This document shows, piece by piece, positions 48,678 through 58,236 of a stretch of DNA of 64,000 bases. The notes below the pieces were generated by a model, which worked only from the letters and a program-made list of their open reading frames with translations, was not told the origin of the DNA and ran no database searches. The position numbers were made by a program, and so were the translations under genes. Numbering within the stretch: position 1 is the first letter of the stretch; every line of letters begins with the position of its first letter. The DNA lies in contig OY855903.1 of assembly GCA_963693305.1 (NCBI GenBank), positions 27,595,955 to 27,659,954 of the forward strand. The letters run 5' to 3'. This DNA comes from Meandrina meandrites. Its lineage: Eukaryota; Cnidaria; Anthozoa; Scleractinia; Meandrinidae.

Positions 48678-51600
48678 CCATCCCTTTTGAGGCTGCTACC
48701 TTGACGTGGTGGGATGGCTTGCGAGGCTTAATGATCCTTTTGGGCTATACCGGTGGGAGTTATACTCCTGGTAGGTTCAACCTTGCCGGACAGGCCATTA
48801 GGGGAGGGTCCTGACTAAAACCAGCCTCCTGGTCCTCCAGGTTGGGGGTTAGGCGTGAGGTTGACAACCTCATCCTGTAAAAAAGATTTTGTCACGGAAA
48901 CACCAACAAGAAATCTTCAACCTTTTGGTCACCAAGGGAACTCAGAGCCTTTACGGGTTAGAATGACCAGCGGCAGTGAAAGCCAACAGGAAGCTGTCGC
49001 TGCGAGACTGGGAGCCTTGAGCACCAAGACAAAGACACGATTAGGATTCTGGAATGTAAGAACAATGTTTAGTACTGGAAGGCTCGCGCAGATCACCAGA
49101 GAGATGAATGAAAATAAGCTTCACATCCTTGGTATTAGTGAGTGCAGATGGACAGGATTTGGCTCACAGAGAACGCAAGGCGGCGAAACAATTTTGTTTT
49201 CAGGCCGGAATGACAACCTGCACCGGCAAGGAGTAGCTCTCATCCTGAAGAGGGGTGTGGAGAAGTCACTTCTTGAGTGGAAGCCTATCAACGAGAGGGT
49301 AATTAGAGCGAGGTTCTTCGGGAAGCAAGTCAAGATGACTATAATCCAGTGTTACGCTCCAACAAATGATGCTGATCCTGAGCAGAAAGACATCTTTTAT
49401 GAAACTCTTCAAGCTGAAGTGGAAAATACTCCATCACAAGACCTCCTGATTATTATGGGTGATTTGAATGCTATGGTTGGAACAGTCAACACCGGCAGTG
49501 AGAGGGTCATGGGAAAACATGGCTATGGTAACTTAAATGAAAATGGTGAAAGGTTGGTGGAGCTGTGCGGTATGAATAATCTTGTAATTGGAGGCACCTT
49601 ATTTCCGCACAAGGACATACACAAGATCTCTTGGAACTCTCCAAACAGGCGCGACCAGTCCCAAATTGACCATCTTCTCATTAATGGGAAATGGAGGCGG
49701 TCCCTGCAAGATGTGCGTGTGAGAAGGGGAGCTGATGTTGGGAGTGATCATCACCTTGTTACTGCTATGGTTCAATTGAAGCTATTGCGCTCTAGAAAGA
49801 CCACATGTCACCAGAGGCGCTTTGATGTATCCAAGCTCAAGAATTATGACACAAGGAACCAGTTCTGTATAGAATTATGTAACAGGTTTGAGACTCTTGC
49901 AGAAGAAAACACCGGTACAGCTAATGAAGGCTCAATCACGTCCGAATGGGACAAGATAGTCAAGATCTATCATACTGCTGCCACGTCCACCCTTGGTTAT
50001 AAGCAGAAATCCCACAAAGAATGGTTGAGTGCGGACACCTGGGATGCTATTGCAGAGAGGAAAAGAGCAAAGGGCAAAATAATGGGGGCCAGGTCTACTC
50101 GCCTAAAAGAGAAATTACAAGCTCAGTACAGCAAGCTCAATGCCAAAGTTAAGCGGTCAGCTAGAGCAGACAAAAGAAGATTTGTTGAGAACCTCGCAAC
50201 AGAAGCAGAGGCTGCTGCGCAGAAACAGGAGCAAGGCACAGTTTACAGAATTACCAAGCAAATCTGTGGAGGTCAGCGGAGAGGGAAGGCACCTATCTGC
50301 ACCAAGCAAGGGGCATTGCTAACAACTGAGAAGGAACAGGAAGAGCGATGGGCGGAACACTTTCAGGAAGTACTTAACAAGGAGGTCCCGGAGGAGCCAG
50401 CTGCTGCTCAGGATGCCGAGGAAGACCTTGACATTAGCATTGAACCACCCACTAAAGAAGAGATCGTGGAAGCCATTAGAGATCTTAAGAATGGTAAAGC
50501 ACCTGGGCAGGACCAGCTTAATGCTGAGCTCTTTAAATGTCATCCAGAGCTTGCAGCAGAGATATTACTCGCACTCTTTGCTAAGGTGTGGAATGGTGAG
50601 GGGATACCAAGTGACTGGAGCAAAGGGGTCATCATACCAATTCCTAAGAAAGGCACACTGTCTGACTGTAATAATTGGCGGGGTATCACTCTTTTATCCC
50701 TACCTAGTAAAATCTTCTGTAAGGTTATTGTGAAACGTCTTTCTTTGGCGGTCAATGAAGTGCTGCGACAGGAACAAGCCGGTTTTAGAAAAGGCCGAGG
50801 GTGCACAGAACACATTTTCTCCTTGAGAAACATCATTGAACAGTGTCATGAATGGCAGAGAGGATTGTACATCAATTTTATCGATTTCCAGAAGGCTTTT
50901 GATAGCGTGCACAGGGAGAGTCTATGGAGTATCCTCAGGGCGTATGGCATACCTGCACACATTGTCCAAGTGATAAAGCAATTCTACACTGACTTTTGTT
51001 GCTCGGTTGGAGGCTCTGACCTGAGCTTCCATGTCAAATCGGGTGTTCGACAAGGATGCGTTATGTCAGCGCTACTGTTTAACATTGTCATCGATTGGGT
51101 GCTATCTCGAGCTACTGAAGACAGAAGGAGAGGAATACGCTGGACGCTGTCAACTGTTCTGGAGGATCTGGATTATGCCGATGACATTGCTTTGCTATCC
51201 CATTCTTTTAGTGACATGCAGGAGAAAACTGACCGGCTTGACAGATTCTCTCGGCAGGTAGGGCTTAAGATCAGCCCTCAGAAGACGAAAGTATTGCCTG
51301 TCAACATCTCAGCACCATTGCCCATCAAAGTGGGACAGCTAGACCTTGAAACGACCCAACAATTCACCTATTTGGGTAGTACAGTCTGCAGTGATGGGGG
51401 GGCTGACATCGACATCCGACAGAGGATTGGTAAAGCTAGAGGGGCCTTTGCAAAATTGCGACCCGTGTGGAGAAGCAGAAACTACAGCAGAAGAACGAAG
51501 ATTAAGATCTACCAAGCTTGTGTACTCTCTGTACTACTCTACGGATCTGAATGCTGGAGAATGACTGTGCATGACTTGAGAAAGCTGCAAAGCTTTCACA

Positions 51601-51968
51601 CATCTTGTCTCCGAAAAATCTTGCACATCTTTTGGCCAAAAAAGATCTCCAACAATGAACTCTTTAAATTGACAGAACAGGAGGACATGAGTATTGTTCT
51701 TACACGGAAACGATGGAGTTGGGTTGGCCATGTGCTCCGCAGAGAAACTACCAGCATTTCTAAAGTTGCTCTCAGATGGACACCAGAGGGTAAAAGAAAA
51801 AGAGGCCGTCCAAAATCCAGCTGGAGAAGAACTGCAGAAGCAGAACTTCAGGCTCTAAACCTTACCTGGGGGCAAGCTTCACGGCTTGCAAAGGACCGAC
51901 AGGAATGGAGGCAAATTGTTGATGCCCTATGCGCCACTAGGCGTTTAAAGGACTGATGATGAATGAAA
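48678..51968 (+). mobile_element. RTE-type non-LTR retrotransposon, apparently full length
   Basis: It is bounded by a 15-bp duplication TGTAGAGCGGGCTTT (48663-48677 and 51969-51983). The 5' end starts CCATCCCTTTTGAGG with a G+C-rich leader (CTTGACGTGGTGGGATGG), and the 3' end is very short: the ORF stop is followed by TGATGAATGAAA, the kind of tiny 3' end typical of RTE. One long ORF is intact. It inserted inside the DIRS recombinase gene. Confidence 0.92.
48855..51956 (+). CDS. RTE polyprotein: APE endonuclease and reverse transcriptase, 1033 aa
   Basis: The endonuclease (about residues 55-310) has LGFWNVRTMF, ISECRWTGFG, IMGDLNAMVG and GSDHHLVTAM, the APE catalytic blocks. A basic linker follows. 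The reverse transcriptase (about 530-830) has GKAPGQDQLNAELF, WRGITLLSLPSKIF, QAGFRKGRGCTEHIF, NFIDFQKAFDSVHRES (motif A), SGVRQGCVMSALLFN and LDYADDIALLS (motif C, YADD). The end has YQACVLSVLLYGSECW and WSWVGHVLRRE. No stop or shift occurs, and catalytic residues are present, so the copy may be competent. The first Met may not be the true start. A Met near 48963 (MTSGSESQQ) is an alternative. Confidence 0.9.
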   Translation: MRLTTSSCKKDFVTETPTRNLQPFGHQGNSEPLRVRMTSGSESQQEAVAARLGALSTKTKTRLGFWNVRTMFSTGRLAQITREMNENKLHILGISECRWTGFGSQRTQGGETILFSGRNDNLHRQGVALILKRGVEKSLLEWKPINERVIRARFFGKQVKMTIIQCYAPTNDADPEQKDIFYETLQAEVENTPSQDLLIIMGDLNAMVGTVNTGSERVMGKHGYGNLNENGERLVELCGMNNLVIGGTLFPHKDIHKISWNSPNRRDQSQIDHLLINGKWRRSLQDVRVRRGADVGSDHHLVTAMVQLKLLRSRKTTCHQRRFDVSKLKNYDTRNQFCIELCNRFETLAEENTGTANEGSITSEWDKIVKIYHTAATSTLGYKQKSHKEWLSADTWDAIAERKRAKGKIMGARSTRLKEKLQAQYSKLNAKVKRSARADKRRFVENLATEAEAAAQKQEQGTVYRITKQICGGQRRGKAPICTKQGALLTTEKEQEERWAEHFQEVLNKEVPEEPAAAQDAEEDLDISIEPPTKEEIVEAIRDLKNGKAPGQDQLNAELFKCHPELAAEILLALFAKVWNGEGIPSDWSKGVIIPIPKKGTLSDCNNWRGITLLSLPSKIFCKVIVKRLSLAVNEVLRQEQAGFRKGRGCTEHIFSLRNIIEQCHEWQRGLYINFIDFQKAFDSVHRESLWSILRAYGIPAHIVQVIKQFYTDFCCSVGGSDLSFHVKSGVRQGCVMSALLFNIVIDWVLSRATEDRRRGIRWTLSTVLEDLDYADDIALLSHSFSDMQEKTDRLDRFSRQVGLKISPQKTKVLPVNISAPLPIKVGQLDLETTQQFTYLGSTVCSDGGADIDIRQRIGKARGAFAKLRPVWRSRNYSRRTKIKIYQACVLSVLLYGSECWRMTVHDLRKLQSFHTSCLRKILHIFWPKKISNNELFKLTEQEDMSIVLTRKRWSWVGHVLRRETTSISKVALRWTPEGKRKRGRPKSSWRRTAEAELQALNLTWGQASRLAKDRQEWRQIVDALCATRRLKD

Positions 51969-51981
51969 TGTAGAGCGGGCT

Positions 51982-52776
51982 TTGGAATTCTTCACACATC
52001 TTTATGACCATGGACTCACCTACAGTGCTATCAATACAGCACAGAGTGCCTTATCTTCATATATTGTATTGGAAGATGGTACAAGTCTGGGGCAGCATCG
52101 CTTAGTGTCACGCTTACTGAAAGGCATTTTTCAGAGCAACCCTCCCTCGCCAAGGTATTCAGAGACTTGGGATGTCAGCGTTGTTTTACATTACCTTCAA
52201 GGCTTGTCGCCTGTTGGAACATTGACTCTTAAGGAACTGACACTAGTGACTTTAATATTGTTAGTTTCTGGTCAAAGGGGGCAAACTGTCCACTTCTTAA
52301 ATTTATCAAACATGAGGGTGTCTGTTGACAGTTACACGTTTTTGTTTTCAAAGTTGTTAAAGCAAACCAGACCTGGTTTTCCTAATCCCACAGTAACCTT
52401 AACTGCTTTCAGGGATAGTAGATTGTGTGTAGTTACTACTCTTAAAGAGTACATCAGCAGAACAGAACCATTACGAGGATCAGAATCCCAACTTTTTGTG
52501 AGCTACACTAAGCCGCACAAAGCAGTTAGTAGGGATACAATTGGTAGGTGGGTAAAAACTGTTCTGTCCTCTGCTGGCATTGACACAAAGAACTTTAAAC
52601 CTCATAGTACTAGAGCTGCTGCAGTGTCAGTAGCAAGTAACGCATCAGTGTCTCTAGATGAAATACTAAGTACTGCAGGTTGGTCATCAGAATCCACTTT
52701 TGCCAAATTCTACAACAAACCTGTAGTTAGAGAGTCACAATTTGCATCCAGTGTACTTGATACAGTTGAAGGCTAA
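51982..52776 (+). pseudogene. DIRS tyrosine recombinase, catalytic part
   Basis: The 264-aa frame continues the recombinase after the RTE. It shows the first catalytic Arg (LVSGQRGQTVHFL), the H-x-x-R block (FKPHSTRAAAVSVA) and GWSSESTFAKFYNKPV with the Tyr nucleophile. All four residue types of the R-H-R-Y set appear present. The gene is disrupted only by the RTE insertion. Confidence 0.82.
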
Positions 52777-52928
52777 ATGCCTAACTTCATGTTATAATTT
52801 CTACATTCAATAAAGTATGTTGCGTTGAGACAACTATTATCTTTGGACCATTTTTTCTTTGTTACTTGTCGCGCGTGGTTGGCTTTGAAATCTCATGGGA
52901 TCTCCTGGCATGGTAACGAGGTAGAATT

Positions 52929-53168
52929 GAAAAATTAAACGAGACTTACCTGGAAGTTGAAGTTTGATTGAGATTCTACCGAGTTACATAATGCCAGGGG
53001 ATCACATGCCCTACCCACCCACCCTGGTGGCTTCTACACATGTTATTTTACACCACGAGACTGACCATGCACATGCGCAAGCAATCTCATGTGATCCCCT
53101 GGCATTATGTAACTCGGTAGAATCTCAATCAAACTTCAACTTCCAGGTAAGTCTCGTTTAATTTTTCA
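52929..53168. repeat. Fold-back of a second, diverged DIRS terminus
   Basis: Arms of about 80 bp (52929-53009 and 53088-53168) are near-perfect inverted copies. They contain GAGATTCTACCGAGTTACAT and ATGCCAGGGGATCACATG, which resemble the DIRS terminal repeat just to the left but differ at several bases. The outermost part reads CTTCCAGGTAAGTCTCG on the plus strand, a consensus splice donor. It abuts the DIRS right end. Confidence 0.85.
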
Positions 53169-53362
53169 AATTAGCGCTATTGATCACGAATTGTCGTTGA
53201 GGTCATGGAAATTCGTCGAAATATCGGCCTTTGTTTTAGTGAATTGTCGCTCCAAGCGCCGCGAATTTCTGCTCGAATTTTCGCGCGTACTTTCGACGAA
53301 AAGTCGGGGAAACAAAGAATGAAATTCGCGCATTTCGTTTGCATTACTTTTGCACAATACTG

Positions 53363-55055
53363 TATTATGGGATTCTGCATGCATACAGCGATTACTATAC
53401 CCACTGTTCATCAGATATGCTAGGTTGCATTTACTGATTGTTGTCAACAATCTAAGCAAGCTCTCAATAGCTGTTAATAGCTCAAATTCTATGTGCAGGT
53501 GAAATATTTTCTTGTACATTGCCTTGTGTACCAAACACTGCTAAATTTGTAATGTGACGAGAGTTTTCTCCACACACATCATTTAACTTTTCATAGAACC
53601 ATTACTTTAATATGAGCCACATTCCACACATCCCTACTTTATGTTTTGCTTGGAATAATAAACCAATATTTTAAATAAGCTAAGATCAATTAATTATCAA
53701 TGGTTGCCAGTAATTCAATGTTGTGACAACAATTTATCAAACAAACCTCACTTCTGACAATCACATCCACGCGGGTAAACTCGGTGTCAAGACGGCAGTC
53801 AACAAAGATCTACAAATCACACTGCATGTTTTCCTTCAAAGAATATAGTTCATCTTTCTAATGAAGCTTGGAAAAATTAATGCATTCTGACTTATTGGTG
53901 AGAAATCGGCGGTACTGTTTATTTCTAATCAATCAATGTAATCGCACAAATTAATAATCAACATTCTCGCAAAATAAGGTGCACATTAAAAGAACGGTAA
54001 ATAAACTTGTTTCATTTTTAACTGCAACCAAAGATACTTTAGGACTGTGTCGGTTGTTAGGCTATTCGTCCATTTATCCGTTTTTCTTGACGTTATTTTC
54101 TTCCTGGTAGCTGCTTTCCGAGGTTGTTTTGATCGTTCGAGCACTGCTTGTCTTCATGGACGCCAAATTTGATTTGAGATTTGTCCCTAGTCCTCAAAAG
54201 TCAAGATTTGAGAAACCGGAAGTCTGGGGCGAGTATGACACTTAGCAACGCATAAACAAACAAAGTTTTTGTGGTCTGCAGGCCTTGTAAACAGCGGAAA
54301 CACATCAAAAATGGCGGCAGCGAACACGCATGACTTTTAACTGTTGAAGAACATGGATTTTACGGGATTTTTCATGGAATCTTCGCCACCTTGGAGTCAA
54401 ATTTCGTGAATAAACCATGCAAAAGTATAACATAGGTTTTACTGTTTAATAATAGAGAATAGAGTGCCCGTTAATGTTGACTAGGTACAAATTAGCAATC
54501 CAATAATGCGGAAACTAAGCGTTCACATCAACCGAAACAACATGGAGAATTTGGCTGTAGACATTTTATTATATATGCCTTATATTCTTGTGCCATTTAA
54601 TTGATAAATCTATATTTTCTAAAAAGGTACAGACAAATGGAAAAACGTCTGGCAAAACCGGTGGCAGTTAGTTGTTTGTAACATTTTAAATTTGTTATGC
54701 TAGATACCTTCCTTGGTGACACCGGGTACTTGCTCGGAAATGCCCTTGACTTCCAGTAAATGCACGAATTTTCACTTCACTGTTCTCATCCCCTCGTGTG
54801 TATTTTGTCTCAAAATCGATATTTCTGCAAAATAGGAGTACTAATAAACTTGATAAGAAAAAAATGGGGGAAAACAAAAATGCAAAATTTTGCCAGTGCA
54901 AATACCTTAACATAACTACCCATGTGATACATTTGCATGGTTTATTCACAATTATTACACACAAGTACCCATGTGATACATTTGCACGATTTATTCACGA
55001 TTATTAAACATAAGTATCAATTCACGATTATTTCGGAAACTCTTTAGCGGGGATT
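53363..55055. other. No gene recognised; one tandem duplication
   Basis: A/T-rich DNA. Two copies of an approximately 55-bp unit (ACCCATGTGATACATTTGCA...) lie at about 54918-55012. Chance ORFs show no motif. Confidence 0.5.
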
Positions 55056-55671
55056 ATGGTTGTTTCATCACCATGTCAGGTTATTTCAGAGCCGTGGTCC
55101 TTCCATGAGAATGACAATGACTTTTTGTTCTCATTGAACGTGGTGTGTCAGACAAATTTTGGCGGAATTAATAGACTCCGCATGGAGAGCATTTATCTTT
55201 TGAAGGTGAGCTTGTAGCTGAAGCAAATTCAACTACCACTTTTTTATTCCTTTTCTTTCTACTTTAAGCCGGTGTTAAAGCACACCAAATAGATCACCTG
55301 TGAGGAAAAGTCCCTACTTTGCGATGTAAGGCAGTTCAGCTAAAAAGGGATGCCTTTTTTCCGTGCCAGAGACAAGTTCTGCTGTTGCTTTTATGGACAA
55401 AATGGACACCATCATCAATGCAGACTTCTCGGAAGACGAAGAAAGAGGAGAAGAGAAAAAAAAAGAAGAAGAAAAAAATTTAAAAAAGGAGGAGGAGAAT
55501 AAGAAGAAGAAGAGGAAGAAGCAAAAAGCGGCGATACCGTTCATCCAAACAGTGGAAAGCATGAGACAAGTTCTGCTTGAATTCATGAAAGGAGAAGAGG
55601 AAAACTTTTCAAAAGATGAAGCCTCTGCAATGAGGATTTATTTCCAATGGCAATTAAATTTATCCTCAAAG
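55056..55671 (+). CDS. Two-exon gene fragment with a Lys/Glu-rich coil
   Basis: Exon 55056-55205 (MVVSSPCQVISEPWSFHEN..., donor AAG|GTGAGC, phase 0) and exon 55372-55671 (after CCAGAG, ending AAAG|GTAAGC, phase 0) join in frame. The second exon has a long Glu/Lys run, probably an extended helix, then IPFIQTVESMRQVLLEFMKG. A following exon was not found, so this is a fragment or the start of a gene continuing into unrecognised sequence. The function is unknown. Confidence 0.4.
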
Positions 55672-55773
55672 GTAAGCTTAAATAAGATTACACCGAACTC
55701 AGTATGCAACAAATACGTAAAAGGCTACGGTGTTATTTGCCGGCTGTTTAACCGACACAAAACAGGGTGCTAA

Positions 55774-57060
55774 CCATTATGAGGACCTTAGATATATCTT
55801 TGAGCGGGACAATTAGGATTTCCAAAGTAGCCAGTGTATGGTGCCTTGGACAACTGCAGAATGTTTGCATCTGTCCTCCAATTTTTATCTTATTTTATCT
55901 GAAACCCCTTATTTTTTTCGTTTTTATTGAGTTGTAACCAACCCCTTAGGCTAAAATCGCTTTTGGTTTTGCTCTACTTTTTCAATGCTGGGTGGATAAG
56001 CCCTTCCCTCAGATTCCAGGTTGGAGTAGTGCAGTGCAATACTTTTTTAACAATCGCAGCCTTACAAATTTTACTAACTCGCTTCTAACTTGTCTTGCGA
56101 AACTTTTTTTTTCGTGCAGTCAGGCCTGCATAGAAAGTCCTAGCAAGGCTTCTCATACGCGGGAAGAGCTATTTGGGAGCCCTCTCCGCACAAGCTTCCT
56201 TTCAAATTCAAAGGAAAAAGTTCACTGGATTAACTTCACATTTGTCATTGACAAGATTGATATTTTTTCTTACACTCGCGATGTGCTGAAATCTGGCAGG
56301 CTTCTGTCATATCGAGTTTTACGTGTGAAAGGACTCAGCTCTTGCTTTTTTTCGTTTGTTTCCGATAGTTATTCGTATCGCTTGTGTCAATGGTCCTGTA
56401 GTCGGAAACTCCATTTATCTACTGTGGTCATTAGCATGCCATTAGCATTACATCATCAAAAGTCACTGACTTTGACTTAAATATGGCCCACCAAAAGTTT
56501 GGTTCCATGACATTTATTTCGGTCAAGTGAAACTCGGTCTTGAATCATCTTTTCGACGGTAGATTGGCAATCAAGATTAATAGGGACATTTGCTGTCACA
56601 CACGATTATTTATCTGGGACTTTACGACTATTAACTGCAGAGTCTGCCAAACATAGTTATTAGTTGTGGGTTTAATGATTATTAACCGTAAGTTGCAAGA
56701 TTATTAATCGTAAAAGAGGACTTTTACGATTAATAACTACAAAGACCGCCTTTTACAACTAATAACTACAAAGTATGGCCTTTCACATTTAAATATTGTG
56801 AAATTTTAACTCTGGAATTAAATAAACAGCTGTTTTCAGTAAATAGAGGAAGGGGGAGGGGTGGTTTGAAAGTTGCATGTGGATATTGTGACGGGGAGAA
56901 ATGATCGGCAGTTCTCAGGTGTGCTGTTAGAAAATCTATTTGTTTATTTTATATATGTCGGCAATAGTTTTGCTAATTTCTGGAAAGTCTTCCAGAATTA
57001 GGTATCCTTCCCTATGCCTTCTTTATCAATGGAACATTGTATATTTTTAATACATTGTGT
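55774..57060. other. No gene recognised
   Basis: A/T-rich DNA with chance ORFs. A short stretch near 56600-56800 repeats TTATTAACTGTAA / TTTACGATTAATAAC words in both orientations, an imperfect fold-back. No coding motif seen. Confidence 0.45.
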
Positions 57061-57063
57061 AGT

Positions 57064-58085
57064 TCCAGAAAATATCCATATCCCCACCACGGAGGGAATT
57101 CCAGCTTAGACCCCCCGCCTCTCCGGAATTTCCATTTTTGTGAAGGAAAATAAACCCCCCCTCCCCTCCGGAATTTCCAAAAGTTTCTTTCATACCCCCC
57201 TGTCCCTCTGGAAAAAGCAATTTAAAAAGAAATTGTGCAAATGTTCTAAACATTAGGCCGCCTTCCATTGTAAACATCACTATAGTGTTCAACCCATCGA
57301 TCGAACCATCTTAACGATACATACTGTTGAAGACAAAAAATACGTCAGTAATTTCTTCAAAAGTAAGCAGAAAAAATATCTGGTAGTCACTTGTAAGATT
57401 ACCTTGATGTATAACAATCCATCCCCTTTCATTCCAACCCAAAAGAAAACCGCTAAATGTATTAGAACATGGATTGAAAACTGTTGACAACATTCACTGT
57501 AAACATGATCACAAAATCGCAAACACGCTCGCAGAGAAAAGCCAAATTGACCCGGAAAATTGCAAACAAATAGCCAGAAATAACAAGAACAAGATATTCT
57601 TGGGTTTCTGAAATTGTTACACTATTTTCATCATCAATAAACAGAAAAATGTTTGCAAACAAGGATGACTTTCTGTCGATCGAACGTGAGAAACAAACAG
57701 CTCTAGTCACCAGTGCATTTCGGTCAAGCCACGTGAAAATTTTACTTGGACTGGTACAAGTAATGGCGGTCGCATTCGTGGAACAACATGGAGGATTTCT
57801 GCGAACTTGTTAGCTTTCACTGTGCTTTCAGGATAAGGAAACCTGTTTAAAATGTAATATGGTCATGTATCGAAAACCTAGGCTGCTATTTTTTCTATGT
57901 AAAAGATTTTCAGAGTAGGTAAGAAATGATTTTGAAACAAATTTGCATGGCATCGAACTTGACCATCAGGAAACATAAATTTACTAACAACCCCCCCTCC
58001 TCTCCAGAATTTCCTGGGCCTTTGACCCCCCCACCCCTCTGGAATTTCCAATTTCCTCCGTGGTGGGGGTATGGATATTTTTGGA
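57064..58085. repeat. About 1-kb unit with inverted ends and C-rich 24-bp motifs
   Basis: The left end (TCCAGAAAATATCCATA, then CCCCACCACGGAGG) is matched in reverse by the right end near 58046-58085. Inside, near both ends, five direct copies of a C-run followed by CTCYGGAATTTCC occur (about 57110, 57155, 57196, 57990 and 58027). It may be a MITE, but no clear target duplication was seen. Confidence 0.55.
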
Positions 58086-58097
58086 CGTATACAAAAC

Positions 58098-58212
58098 ATG
58101 GACCCGGGTCCATGGACCACCCCTGTGGACCCGGTCCACGGACCACCCCATGGACCCGGTCCATGGACCACCTCTGTGGACCCGGTCCATGGACCACCCC
58201 ATGGACCACCCC
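58098..58212. repeat. GGWCC-rich minisatellite, unit about 26 bp
   Basis: Four to five units built from CCATGGACCACCCC and TGTGGACCCGGT follow each other, with internal palindromes GGACC/GGTCC. It ends 24 bp before the first predicted ATG of the MULE-like gene and may belong to its promoter or 5' UTR. Confidence 0.85.
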
Positions 58213-58236
58213 TAAGCTGAGCGTGTTTTTCATCGT

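Larger units (their letters stand above)
43209..52927 (+). mobile_element. DIRS-type tyrosine-recombinase retrotransposon (interrupted)
   Basis: The element has inverted terminal repeats of 38 bp (43209-43246 and 52890-52927, outer bases ATTCTACCTCGTTACCATGC). Its genes run gag-like ORF1, then RT/RNase H, then a tyrosine recombinase, the DIRS order. It is interrupted by a gypsy at 45083-46758 inside RT and by an RTE at 48678-51968 inside the recombinase. No integrase, protease or LTR belongs to it. Confidence 0.88.
41556..53362. mobile_element. TA-flanked Tc1/mariner-type element, host of the nest
   Basis: Left end CAGTATTGTGCAAAAGTAA at 41556 and its reverse complement ending at 53362 match over about 29 bp with one difference, and both are bounded by TA. 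Without the DIRS insertion the element would be about 1.9 kb. The left part (41556-43208) and right part (53169-53362) share an unusual GAATTTCG/TTCGCGC-rich texture. No transposase could be read, so it is a non-autonomous copy. Confidence 0.75.

Noticed and set aside
52929..53168. Independent MITE
   Set aside because: The arms resemble the DIRS terminal sequence, so a DIRS-derived origin is simpler.
55441..55535. Glu/Lys purine run as a structural DNA element
   Set aside because: It is explained by an exon coding a Glu/Lys-rich helix whose borders splice in frame.
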